Assembly: GCA_964652075.1 (NCBI GenBank) | Contig: CAZYZQ010000007.1 | Location: forward strand, 1-31,100 | Source: CAZYZQ01 sp964652075 | GTDB lineage: Bacteria > Bacillota > Clostridia > Oscillospirales > Oscillospiraceae | DNA length: 31,100 nt | Direction: 5' to 3' | Shown here: positions 1 through 7,007 of the stretch, piece after piece | Position numbering within the stretch: position 1 is the stretch's first letter | Layout of the letters: each line of letters starts with the position of its first letter | Made by a program: the position numbers and the translations under genes | Notes under the pieces: generated by a model | The model's database searches: none | What the model saw: the letters and a program-made list of their open reading frames with translations, nothing else | Told to the model about the DNA's origin: nothing

Positions 1-2
1 TC

Positions 3-983
3 GCGCCGTATCTGGCCGGGACGACGGCAAGCGGCCTGTACGAGGCGCGGCTGGGATTTGAGCATTTTGGCGGCGAGACACACGTCTATGCTCCGGCGTT
101 TCGGGAGGACACGTTTGACGAGCTGCTTGGCTATGTCGATCATATCGTGTTCAACAGCATCAGCCAGCTCCGACGTTTCGGCGCGCGTGCAAAGGCCGCG
201 GGCAAGCAGGTTGGGCTTCGGATCAATCCGGAGTTTTCCACACAGGAGGGGCACGAGATCTACGATCCCTGCGCGCCGGGCAGTCGGCTTGGCACGACGC
301 GGGATCAGTGGGAGCGCGAGATGACGCCCCCGCTGCTGGCCCTGCTGGATGGCCTGCATTTTCACACGCTCTGCGAGCAGAACGCAGACGCCCTCTCCGA
401 CACGCTCAATGTTGTGCTGGAAAAATGGGCCGATGTGCTGTCCGGGATGCGCTGGCTGAACTTCGGGGGCGGGCACCATATCACACGTCCGGACTATGAC
501 CTGAGACTGCTTGAGGACTGCATCCGCGGGGCGCAGGCGCTGGGGCTGACAGTTTATCTGGAGCCGGGCGAAGCCGTGGCCCTGAACGCCGGGACACTGT
601 TGACGACGGTACTGGATCTGCCCGCGCCGGGGATTGCAATCCTCGATACGAGCGCGGCCTGCCATATGCCGGATGTGCTGGAAATGCCCTACCGCCCGCC
701 TCTGCGCGGCGCGGGCGAGGCGGGAGAGAAGCCCTATACGTATCGCCTCGGCGCGCCCACCTGTCTGGCGGGCGACGTCATCGGAGAATACAGCTTCGAT
801 AGACCGCTTCAGGTGGGCGACCGGCTTGTTTTTGAGGATATGGCGATCTATTCCATGGTCAAGACCAACACCTTCAACGGAATGCCCCTGCCGGATATCG
901 CGCTGTTGCACGGAAACGGCGAGGTGGAGCTGCTGCGCCGGTTCGGCTATTCGGATTTCAAATCCCGGCTTGGCGGCGCTTGA
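3..983 (+). CDS. nspC: Carboxynorspermidine/carboxyspermidine decarboxylase, 5'-truncated by the window edge
   Basis: This PLP-dependent, alanine-racemase-fold (group IV) decarboxylase removes CO2 from carboxyspermidine or carboxynorspermidine to give spermidine or norspermidine. The frame is open from base 3, and the start lies upstream of the window. The visible part begins with a stretch typical of the barrel N-half (ASGLYEARLG...FGGETHVYAP). It continues through HFHTLCEQ, LNFGGGHH (phosphate-binding Gly loop), YLEPGEA, and the C-terminal GAPTCLAGDVIGEY motif carrying the active-site Cys-Asp of this fold. About 326 residues are visible against a usual 375-400, so only a short N-terminus is missing. 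The stop codon overlaps the -35 of the yerC promoter. In this pathway the partner carboxyspermidine dehydrogenase is often encoded next to nspC and would lie outside the window. Which polyamine is made cannot be read from the sequence. Confidence 0.93.
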   Translation, partial: APYLAGTTASGLYEARLGFEHFGGETHVYAPAFREDTFDELLGYVDHIVFNSISQLRRFGARAKAAGKQVGLRINPEFSTQEGHEIYDPCAPGSRLGTTRDQWEREMTPPLLALLDGLHFHTLCEQNADALSDTLNVVLEKWADVLSGMRWLNFGGGHHITRPDYDLRLLEDCIRGAQALGLTVYLEPGEAVALNAGTLLTTVLDLPAPGIAILDTSAACHMPDVLEMPYRPPLRGAGEAGEKPYTYRLGAPTCLAGDVIGEYSFDRPLQVGDRLVFEDMAIYSMVKTNTFNGMPLPDIALLHGNGEVELLRRFGYSDFKSRLGGA

Positions 984-1008
984 CTTTGAAGCGACAACGT
1001 GTTACGCT
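980..1008 (+). promoter_or_regulatory. Sigma-A promoter of the yerC-like gene
   Basis: TTGACT (980-985), a 17-bp spacer, and TACGCT (1003-1008) preceded by TGT, which makes an extended -10. The -35 covers the nspC stop codon, so the regulator has its own promoter inside the end of nspC. The -10 is weak without its TGn extension. Confidence 0.5.
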
Positions 1009-1030
1009 TATAGCAGGAAAGCGGGGATGC

Positions 1031-1315
1031 ATGATGCAGAAGAAACAGGAAAGGCCCCACAGCCGTGCGCTCTATGAGGCGATTTTGAAGCTTCAGGATG
1101 TCGAGGAGTGCGAAGCGTTTTTCGAGGATCTGTGCGCGGTGACGGAGCTGCGCGCGATGGAACAGCGCTTTGAGGTGGCGAAGCTTCTGCGCGAGGGGAA
1201 GGTCTATACGGATATCCTCGAGCGCACCGGTACGAGCAGTGCGACGATCAGCCGCGTCAACCGGATGCTCTCTGGCGGCAACGGTATGCTGGAAACGGTG
1301 CTGGATCGGGAATAA
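1031..1315 (+). CDS. YerC/YecD-type TrpR-related DNA-binding protein
   Basis: A 94-residue protein of the YerC/YecD family, which shares the all-helical fold and helix-turn-helix of the Trp repressor. The characteristic parts are the N-terminal LYEAILKLQDVEECEAFFEDLC, the middle ELRAMEQRFEVAKLLREG, and the helix-turn-helix YTDILERTGTSSATISRVNRML. The family is small and widespread in Firmicutes; its ligand and targets are not established to my knowledge. Two adjacent ATGs (1031 and 1034) are possible starts. I chose 1031 because purine-rich AGGAAAGCGGGG lies just upstream and the resulting length fits the family; upstream in-frame codons extend only into the promoter. It is a single gene between its own promoter and a strong terminator, so probably monocistronic. 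Confidence 0.88.
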   Translation: MMQKKQERPHSRALYEAILKLQDVEECEAFFEDLCAVTELRAMEQRFEVAKLLREGKVYTDILERTGTSSATISRVNRMLSGGNGMLETVLDRE

Positions 1316-1323
1316 GCAAACAG

Positions 1324-1364
1324 AAACCGCTGCGGCAGAACGAATTGTACCGCAGCGGTTTTTC
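1324..1364 (+). terminator. Intrinsic terminator of the yerC-like gene
   Basis: Twelve-bp perfect stem AAACCGCTGCGG (1324-1335) / CCGCAGCGGTTT (1350-1361) with a 14-nt loop, followed by T's. It separates the regulator from the broken gene downstream. Confidence 0.88.
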
Positions 1365-1383
1365 GGTTTCAGGAGGTAGAACA

Positions 1384-1973
1384 ATGGCAATCATCAGAGG
1401 TGTGACCGAAAACAAGGAAGGGAGACTCCCGCCTGTTTCAATTGAGGTAAAGGATGAAAATTTTGAGACGGTTTATGAAACAGCCAGTGATGCCGCGGGG
1501 CGTTTGAACTTTCCGTGCCGGACGGCGTGTATCCGTTTTTGACCGCGGTTCGTGACTATGCTGACTGCTATTTGGAGTACTGGGCACAAAACGTGCCGGC
1601 TTTTGGCGATCTGGAGCTACACATCCGAATTGACACATTGGAAGTATATGGGCTTCATGCCTTTGCCGTGAAGGGGGCCGCCAGAGCGCTGACGATCTAC
1701 TTTCGCCCGATGGATTTGGAAAAATTCAAGGCTGGGCAGGCAGATATCGCACCCGTACTCAGCAAAGAGAACATTTCTGTTGTTGTGAATGGACAGACAA
1801 GCGAGATTTATGTCGTGAATCCAGTAAAAGAGTGTAGCGGTGAGAAAGATTGCTACTTGACTGCTTATCTGATTCAGGTTTCCATTCCCGCCGGCGTTGA
1901 AGCATGGGAACGCGTGGATCTTACGGTTTGCGATGGGGAAAAGCATTTTGGCTGCGCAACACTCTTTCGCTGA
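1384..1973 (+). pseudogene. Carboxypeptidase-regulatory-like domain protein, interrupted by a one-base frameshift
   Basis: ATG 1384 follows a perfect Shine-Dalgarno AGGAGGT. The first frame reads MAIIRGVTENKEGRLPPVSIEV...YETASDAAGR and then leaves the coding frame near 1502-1508; the rest of the protein continues from there in the -1 frame to the TGA at 1973. Adding one T to the TTT at 1503-1505 restores ASDAAGR-FELSVPDGVYPF, giving a continuous protein of about 196 residues. The N-terminal 45-50 residues look like a carboxypeptidase-regulatory/transthyretin-like beta-sandwich domain. The rest (YLEYWAQNVPAFGDLELHIRID..., IYFRP) resembles clostridial proteins annotated only by that domain. No signal peptide is seen and the function is unknown. 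The gene looks AT-richer than its neighbours. The site does not match a canonical X-XXY-YYZ slippery heptamer, so a recent mutation or an assembly error is likelier than programmed frameshifting. Confidence 0.75.
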
Positions 1974-1985
1974 ATAGACCAGAAA

Positions 1986-2029
1986 AAACAGGGGCATGAC
2001 TGCCAGCCGGCGGTCATGCCCCTGTTTGT
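1986..2029. terminator. Bidirectional terminator between the broken gene and dapB
   Basis: AAACAGGGGCATGAC (1986-2000) pairs perfectly with GTCATGCCCCTGTTT (2013-2027). The stem continues with a G-U pair and GCC/GGC up to a four-base loop. A-rich sequence on one side and T-rich on the other let it end the plus-strand gene and the minus-strand asd-dapA-dapB operon, which converge here. Confidence 0.9.
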
Positions 2030-2032
2030 CTA

Positions 2033-2791
2033 TTACTCCGCCAGCATGGCAGACATGTCGTAGATGCCTGGTTTTTCGACGGTTGCGAGGAATTTTGCCG
2101 CGCGGATGCCGCCGTTGGCGAAGATTTCGCGCGAGAGGGCGGTGTGCTTGATTTCAACCAACTCATCCGGCCCCGCGAAGAGCACCTCGTGCTCGCCGAC
2201 GATGGTGCCGCCGCGCACGGAGCTGATGCCGATCTCATGCGGATCACGCTTGCGGCGCACGCTCTGGCGCTCGTAGGTGTACTGCGCGTCATAATCGACT
2301 GCACTTGCCGCTGCATCTGCAATCATCAGTGCGGTGCCGCTCGGCGCGTCGAGCTTCTGGTTGTGGTGCTTTTCAACAATTTCAATATCATAGCCGCTGC
2401 CGAGCAGCTTTGCGGCTTTTTTCACCAGCTCAAGCAGGACGTTGACGCCGATGCTCATGTTGGCGGACTTGAAGATGGGGATCACCTGCGCGGCGGCCTG
2501 AATGGCCGCGAGCTGCTCCGGCGAATAGCCGGTCGAAGCGAGCACGGCGGGAATTTTTTTCGCTGTGCAGAAGGGGAGCAGCGCGTCAAGCGCTTTCGCG
2601 TTCGAGAAGTCCACAACGCAGTCCGCCGCGATCTGGCATTCCATCGGGTCGGCATAGACAGGGTAGTCGTCAAGCTTTTGCGTATTGATGTCGAATCCGG
2701 CGACAATCTGTACGTCGGGATCCTCCGCACACAGACGGGTGATGACACGGCCCATGCGGCCGTTGCAGCCGGAGAGAATGATCTTTGTCAT
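2033..2791 (-). CDS. dapB: 4-hydroxy-tetrahydrodipicolinate reductase
   Basis: DapB reduces the product of DapA with NAD(P)H to tetrahydrodipicolinate, in the cytoplasmic route to diaminopimelate and lysine. The 252-residue length matches the short clostridial form. Residues 7-14 (SGCNGRMG) are the Rossmann nucleotide-binding loop. Residues 140-154 (EKHHNQKLDAPSGTA) are the family signature, with the catalytic His and Lys and the Ser-Gly-Thr substrate loop. RGG...GEHEV...ELVEIKH follows in the C-terminal domain. The ATG at 2791 is chosen because AGGAGG lies just upstream, and residues encoded further upstream look nothing like the family. It is the last gene of asd-dapA-dapB, about 14 bp after dapA, and ends 3 bp before the terminator region. 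Lysine control is inferred through the operon's riboswitch. Confidence 0.96.
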   Translation of the reverse strand: MTKIILSGCNGRMGRVITRLCAEDPDVQIVAGFDINTQKLDDYPVYADPMECQIAADCVVDFSNAKALDALLPFCTAKKIPAVLASTGYSPEQLAAIQAAAQVIPIFKSANMSIGVNVLLELVKKAAKLLGSGYDIEIVEKHHNQKLDAPSGTALMIADAAASAVDYDAQYTYERQSVRRKRDPHEIGISSVRGGTIVGEHEVLFAGPDELVEIKHTALSREIFANGGIRAAKFLATVEKPGIYDMSAMLAE

Positions 2792-2805
2792 TGGTACAGG
2801 CCTCC

Positions 2806-3699
2806 TCAGTGAATGGGCTTCAGGCCGAAATTGTCCATCGCCTGTTTCAGAACCGCGAGGTTCTTCGGTTCCATCTCGCACAGCGGCATCCGGAGTTCAC
2901 CGACGTCAAAGCCCAAAAGGTTCATCGCCGTTTTGACCGGGATCGGGTTGACCTCGACAAACAGCGCGTTCATCAGCTCCAGGTATTTGAGCTGGAGCTT
3001 TGCCGCCGTCTGAAAATCGCCATCGAGGCACAGACGCGTCATCTCAGCGCTCTCCTTCGGGCAGATATTTGCGAAGACCGAGATGACGCCCTTTGCGCCG
3101 AGCGCCATCATGGCGACAGTCTGGTCGTCGTTGCCGGACCAGACATTCAAATCGTCGCCGCAGGCGGCGCGGATCTGCGCGATCTGCGAGAAATTGCCGG
3201 ACGCCTCTTTAATGCCGTTGATATTGGGGTGCTGGCTGAGGGTTTTCAGCGTCGGCACCGCGATATTCAGGCCGGTGCGGGAGGGCACGTTGTAGAGGAT
3301 GATCGGCGTATTGACGCGGTCGGCAACGTAGGTGTAGTGCTGCACAAGGCCCTTCTGCGTCGTCTTGTTGTAATACGGCGTGACCATGAGCAGGCCGTCC
3401 GCACCCATATCGGATGCCTCCTGACTCATGTGGAGCGCCACAGCCGTCTCGTTGCTGCCTGTGCCGCAGATGACCTTGCAGCGGCCGTTTACATAGCGGA
3501 TGGTGTGGCGGAGTACGCTCAGATGCTCCTCGTGGCTGAGCGTCGCGGATTCGCCGGTTGTGCCGCAGATTGTAATGGCGGCGGTGCCGTTTTCAATCTG
3601 AAAATCCAGCAGCTCTTCGAGCTTGCCGTAGTGAACAGCCCCATTCTTCATGGGGGTGACGATGGCAACGGAAGAACCTTCAAAGACAGGTGTTTTCAT
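2806..3699 (-). CDS. dapA: 4-hydroxy-tetrahydrodipicolinate synthase
   Basis: DapA condenses pyruvate with aspartate semialdehyde, the committed step of lysine/diaminopimelate synthesis. The 297-residue TIM-barrel protein carries GTTGES (46-51) for pyruvate/substrate binding, Tyr136 in ILYNVPSRTG, and the Schiff-base Lys164 in GIKEASG. ATG 3699 is preceded by AAGGAG, and the N-terminus VFEGSSVAIVTPM is the normal start of the family. It lies 12 bp after asd and 14 bp before dapB, so the three genes form one operon whose order follows the pathway. Its substrate is supplied by the adjacent asd product. Some family members are aldolases of other sugar acids, but the catalytic residues and context make that unlikely here. 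Confidence 0.97.
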   Translation of the reverse strand: MKTPVFEGSSVAIVTPMKNGAVHYGKLEELLDFQIENGTAAITICGTTGESATLSHEEHLSVLRHTIRYVNGRCKVICGTGSNETAVALHMSQEASDMGADGLLMVTPYYNKTTQKGLVQHYTYVADRVNTPIILYNVPSRTGLNIAVPTLKTLSQHPNINGIKEASGNFSQIAQIRAACGDDLNVWSGNDDQTVAMMALGAKGVISVFANICPKESAEMTRLCLDGDFQTAAKLQLKYLELMNALFVEVNPIPVKTAMNLLGFDVGELRMPLCEMEPKNLAVLKQAMDNFGLKPIH

Positions 3700-3711
3700 G
3701 AGATCCGCTCC

Positions 3712-4800
3712 TTACTTACGGTCGATGTACCCCTCGGCGCACAGCAGCTCGGCGAGCAGGACAGCGCCGCCCGCGGCGCCGCGCAGGGTGTTGTGGGAGA
3801 AGCTGACGAACTTGATGTCATACTGTGTGTCATAGCGCAGGCGCCCGGCGGAGACGGCCATACCGCCCTCCAGATTCCGGCAGAGTGCGGCCTGCGGCAT
3901 ATTGTCCTCCTCGTAGTAGTGCAGGAACTGCTTCGGCGCGGAGGGAAGCTGCAGCTCCTGCGGCCGGCCGGCGTAGTTTTTCCACAGGGATTTGATCTCG
4001 TCGAGATCGGGGCGCTTTTCAAAGGACGCGAATACCGCCGCGAAGTGGCCGTTGGAAACCGGTACGCGCAGGCACTGCGCCGTCAGCGACGGCGTGGTGG
4101 CCGGGATAATCTGCCCGTTTTCAACCGTACCCCAGATTTTGAGCGGCTCCTTTTCGGACTTTTCCTCCTCGCCGCCGATGTAGGGAATGACGTTATCCAC
4201 CATCTCCGGCCAGGTCTCAAAGGTCTTGCCCGCGCCGGAGATGGCCTGATAGGTGCAGACAAGCGATTTCGTCAGGCCGAAAACGTCCTTGATCGGGTGC
4301 AGCGCGGGGACGTAGCTTTGCAGGGAGCAGTTGGATTTGACGGCGATGAAGCCGCGCTTCGTGCCGAGCCGGGCGCGCTGCGCGGGGATCACCGCCAGAT
4401 GGTCGGCGTTGATCTCCGGAATAATCATCGGCACGTCGGGCGTAAAGCGGTGGGCGCTGTTGTTGGAGACAACCGGGCACTCGAGCTTGGCATAGCGCTC
4501 CTCAAGCGCGCGGATCTCGTCTTTTTTCATGTTGACGGCGCAGAACACAAAGTCGCACATGGCTGCGATTTTTTCCGCGTCCGCCTCTGCGTCCAGCAGG
4601 ACCATTTTCTTGGACCAGTCGGGCATGGGGGTTTCCATCGCCCAGCGGGTGCCGATTGCCTCCTCATACGTCTTTCCGGCGCTGCGCGCGCTGGCTGCGA
4701 GCGCGACCGTATCAAACCACGCGTGGCCGTCCGTCAGTGTGACGAAACGCTGGCCGACCATGCCGGTTGCACCGATGATACCAACCTTATACTTGTTCAT
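3712..4800 (-). CDS. asd: Aspartate-semialdehyde dehydrogenase (archaeal/fungal-type)
   Basis: Asd reduces aspartyl-phosphate to aspartate semialdehyde with NADPH, the branch point for lysine/diaminopimelate, threonine/methionine and, in some bacteria, carboxyspermidine. The 362-residue protein starts MNKYKVGIIGATGMVGQRF (Rossmann loop 10-17). It has SNNSAHR (112-118) and the nucleophile Cys158 in KSNCSLQSYVP, followed by YQAISGAGK. This SNCSLQS form is the archaeal/fungal branch of the family rather than the E. coli/B. subtilis branch. ATG 4800 has GAGGAG (4808-4813) upstream. It is the first gene of the lysine operon. Its 5' leader (4861-5123) holds a lysine riboswitch and attenuator, so it is expected to be expressed when lysine is low. 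Confidence 0.96.
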   Translation of the reverse strand: MNKYKVGIIGATGMVGQRFVTLTDGHAWFDTVALAASARSAGKTYEEAIGTRWAMETPMPDWSKKMVLLDAEADAEKIAAMCDFVFCAVNMKKDEIRALEERYAKLECPVVSNNSAHRFTPDVPMIIPEINADHLAVIPAQRARLGTKRGFIAVKSNCSLQSYVPALHPIKDVFGLTKSLVCTYQAISGAGKTFETWPEMVDNVIPYIGGEEEKSEKEPLKIWGTVENGQIIPATTPSLTAQCLRVPVSNGHFAAVFASFEKRPDLDEIKSLWKNYAGRPQELQLPSAPKQFLHYYEEDNMPQAALCRNLEGGMAVSAGRLRYDTQYDIKFVSFSHNTLRGAAGGAVLLAELLCAEGYIDRK

Positions 4801-4860
4801 ACTGATACTCCTCTTCCATGTTCAGACTATGCCTGAATGGTGTTTTTTGTGCGATTCGAT

Positions 4861-4893
4861 AAAAAAACAGCCAGCAGGTTGCAAAACCGGCTG
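4861..4893 (-). terminator. Riboswitch-controlled transcription terminator in the asd leader
   Basis: Read on the minus strand: CAGCC-GGTT, loop TTGC, AACC, a four-base bulge TGCT, GGCTG, then seven T's (plus-strand A's 4861-4867). It lies between the lysine aptamer and asd. Its 5' arm overlaps bases 4890-4899, which can instead pair with the 3' strand of aptamer helix P1, so it is the expression platform of an OFF switch. Confidence 0.9.
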
Positions 4894-4943
4894 ACTTTGT
4901 AATATAATGGCGGTGGCAGTCCACATGCGCCTCATATTGCAAA

Positions 4944-5122
4944 GCAGCTAGCGCTCCATTCAAACGGTTTGAATGACAGTTGGGCGGCTATTGGCCGGTC
5001 CAACCAGATGTGCCGCTTTCGCCGGGCGGCGCACCTTCGGCGTTCGGCCCTTTCACTGCGGCCTGGGCGGAGCGGCGAACTCCTGGACGCGGCTACTGAT
5101 GCAAAACGCACCTCTATGCTGC
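4944..5122 (-). ncRNA. Lysine riboswitch (L-box) aptamer
   Basis: On the minus strand the leader carries the L-box core: ATAGAGGTGCG (5107-5117), AGTAGCCGCG (near 5088-5097), GTGAAAGGG followed by CCGAAG (within 5035-5056), and a perfect CATTCAAAC/GTTTGAATG hairpin (4957-4975) followed by GGAGCG. Helix P1 is closed by GCAGC (5118-5122) with GCTGC (4944-4948), giving the usual length of about 180 nt. The P1 3' strand GCTGCTTTG (4940-4948) can also pair with CAAAGTCAGC (4890-4899) with one bulged base. This forms an antiterminator that excludes the terminator. Lysine binding should therefore end transcription before asd. Confidence 0.95.
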
Positions 5123-5136
5123 ATGATTGCTTCTAC

Positions 5137-5168
5137 ATTATACTAGCATATGTCCCGCGAGGTGTCAA
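5137..5168 (-). promoter_or_regulatory. Sigma-A promoter of the asd-dapA-dapB operon
   Basis: Minus-strand TTGACA (plus 5163-5168) is followed after 17 bp by TAGTAT (5140-5145). A perfect TATAAT overlaps it at 5137-5142, but with a 20-bp spacer. Transcription would begin near 5130, just before the lysine aptamer. Confidence 0.75.
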
Positions 5169-5185
5169 TGCAAAAGCGAAAATCC

Positions 5186-5205
5186 GACAGATTTGGCGAT
5201 CTGTC
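5186..5205. promoter_or_regulatory. Inverted repeat GACAGAT-N6-ATCTGTC before the SpoIID-like gene
   Basis: A perfect 7-bp inverted repeat (5186-5192 and 5199-5205) lies 31-50 bp before ATG 5236 and 18 bp behind the divergent asd promoter. It has no T-tract, so it is not a terminator. It could be an operator or a 5'-leader hairpin; I recognise no specific factor. Confidence 0.35.
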
Positions 5206-5235
5206 ATGTGTGTTTCGGACAGAACGGAGGTCTTT

Positions 5236-6993
5236 ATGTTCCATTTTCATAAATCATGGCGCGGTATCAGGCGGTTTTTGAGCAGCACGCTTGCCTGCGC
5301 CTGTGCGCTGGCGCTGCTCTCGCCGCTTACGTCGCAGGACAGGGCGCTGGCCGCCGGTGCGGACGAGCCTGCCGCCTGTATCCATGTCGGGCTGTATTAC
5401 GGCACGAGCGCCAGAACGACCTGTAATCTGGCAAATGCCGATGGGATCGGCAGCGGTTATACATTCGGATACTATACGCAGGATGACACGTTCGTGCCGC
5501 TCGGCACGACGGCGGAGGAGTTTATCACAGTCGGCATGGATACGAATCTGTATCTGGCCGGGCGTGACTACTATGCGACGCCGACCTCGTCGGGCTATAC
5601 GGCGATCGGCGCGTACCATGTGCAGCTGCCGGGAAGCTACACGAGCTTCGAGCAGGCGCGCAGCGCGGCGGCGTCCTACGGCGGCTTCCCGGCCTATGTG
5701 GACGGTACCTTCCGCGCGCGTGTGGGCAGCTATACCACGTCTGCGCAGGCGCAGGCCGCGGCGGCGTCCTACGGCGGAACGGCGGTCGGAGCCAGCCCGA
5801 CCTGCCAGACGGTTATGGTGACAGAGACGGGGAAAATCCTGTTTGAGTTTGACAACGGCGGCGATGCGCTCGGCATCGAAGCGCTGTTCCCGGGCGGGAA
5901 GGCGGAGACGTATGTGACGGGCGGCTACCGGTACTACGGCGGCTTTGCCTTTGACCGCCCGTCGGGCGGAAGCCTGCGCGTTGTCAACGTCGTTGATGAG
6001 GACGACTATGTGGCCGGCGTCCTGCCGTATGAGATGAGCGTGACCTGGCCGGAGGAGGCGTTGAAGGCCGGCGCCGTGGCGGCGCGGACATTTGCCCGCG
6101 TGACGACGAAGCATTCCGGCTTCGACGTCTGTACCTCCACCTGCTGCCAGGTGTACCACGGCGTCTATAGCTCTACGCAGGTCGGCCGCGCGACGGCGGA
6201 GGCTGTGGCAGCCGCAACGAGCGGCGAGTGCGTCTACTACGACGGCAAGCTGACGGAATGGCTGATGTACTACGCCTCGGACGGCGGCGCAACGGAGTCG
6301 GGCGTGAACTATGCCGGGACAAGCGTGCCGTATCTGATCGGAAAGCCGGATCCGTATGACGATGTGTCGATCAACCCCTATTATGACTGGAGCTACACGA
6401 TCACGGCGGGAGAGGTCAAAGACTGGCTGAACCGGATGGGCTACAGCTGCGGCAATATCGTCTCTGTTGCCGTGACGGAGTATACGGACATGGGAAATGT
6501 CAACGCCGTAACAATCACGGACGCGAGCGGAGATACCTTCAATTTCCGCCGGGACAATGTGCGGTCTTTGGCGACTGTCAACAACTCCATCCAGTATTTC
6601 AGCCGCCGTTTTACGATCACGCCCGAGGGCGAAACGCCACAGGCGTCGCCCGCCCCGGTTACGGGAACGGCCGGGAGCTTCACCGTCTATGACGGCGAGA
6701 CGATTTCAGAGCCGGAGTCGATTTACGCGATTACGGCCTCCGGAACGGAGCCTGTGACCGGAAATGTGAATGTCATTACGGCAAACGGCATCCAGTCGAT
6801 CAGCGCGGGAAGCACCGGCGGGACGGCGCCCGCCGCGCCTTCGACCAAAACAGCCTCAAGCTGGGTGATTTCCGGCTCCGGCAATGGACACAACATTGGA
6901 ATGAGCCAATGGGGCGCGTACAATATGGCAACGCAGGGCTTTACATATATCGATATCCTGCAATTTTACTACACAGGCGTTACTGTTGCATGA
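5236..6993 (+). CDS. Secreted SpoIID/LytB-family protein with SPOR-like repeats
   Basis: SpoIID-family proteins are lytic transglycosylases that cut denuded peptidoglycan glycans, classically during spore engulfment. This 585-residue form has a signal peptide (residues 1-40, Arg/Lys then ALALLSPL...ALAA). Two SPOR-like repeats follow at about 126-180, each ending AAASYGG. The SpoIID core starts near 246: LPYEM with the likely catalytic Glu266, PEEALKAGAVAARTFA, and H293...C299..CC303-304QVYHGVYS, which resembles the zinc site described for clostridial SpoIID. A Thr/Pro/Ser-rich stretch follows, then the C-terminal SGNGHNIGMSQWGAYNMA motif, normally joined to the core but here separated by a linker. 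ATG 5236 follows GGAGG; codons upstream lie in the riboswitch region and are not protein-like. Because of the SPOR region it may be a SpoIID paralogue rather than SpoIID itself. It runs directly into queA. Confidence 0.88.
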   Translation: MFHFHKSWRGIRRFLSSTLACACALALLSPLTSQDRALAAGADEPAACIHVGLYYGTSARTTCNLANADGIGSGYTFGYYTQDDTFVPLGTTAEEFITVGMDTNLYLAGRDYYATPTSSGYTAIGAYHVQLPGSYTSFEQARSAAASYGGFPAYVDGTFRARVGSYTTSAQAQAAAASYGGTAVGASPTCQTVMVTETGKILFEFDNGGDALGIEALFPGGKAETYVTGGYRYYGGFAFDRPSGGSLRVVNVVDEDDYVAGVLPYEMSVTWPEEALKAGAVAARTFARVTTKHSGFDVCTSTCCQVYHGVYSSTQVGRATAEAVAAATSGECVYYDGKLTEWLMYYASDGGATESGVNYAGTSVPYLIGKPDPYDDVSINPYYDWSYTITAGEVKDWLNRMGYSCGNIVSVAVTEYTDMGNVNAVTITDASGDTFNFRRDNVRSLATVNNSIQYFSRRFTITPEGETPQASPAPVTGTAGSFTVYDGETISEPESIYAITASGTEPVTGNVNVITANGIQSISAGSTGGTAPAAPSTKTASSWVISGSGNGHNIGMSQWGAYNMATQGFTYIDILQFYYTGVTVA

Positions 6994-7007
6994 GGAGAGA
7001 GTGTTTT

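Noticed and set aside
1495..1515. Programmed -1 frameshift in the gene at 1384-1973
   Set aside because: No X-XXY-YYZ slippery heptamer at the junction and no obvious downstream stem-loop or pseudoknot; a lost base is simpler.
2785..4836. A very long open plus-strand frame (about 680 codons) opposite asd-dapA-dapB
   Set aside because: It mirrors the codon bias of real minus-strand genes, has low-complexity Arg/Asp/Val-rich composition, no ribosome site and no family signature; the opposite strand encodes three clear enzymes.
4894..5123. T-box leader before asd
   Set aside because: No T-box consensus (AGGGTGGNACCGCG) is present, whereas the L-box core elements match in order.
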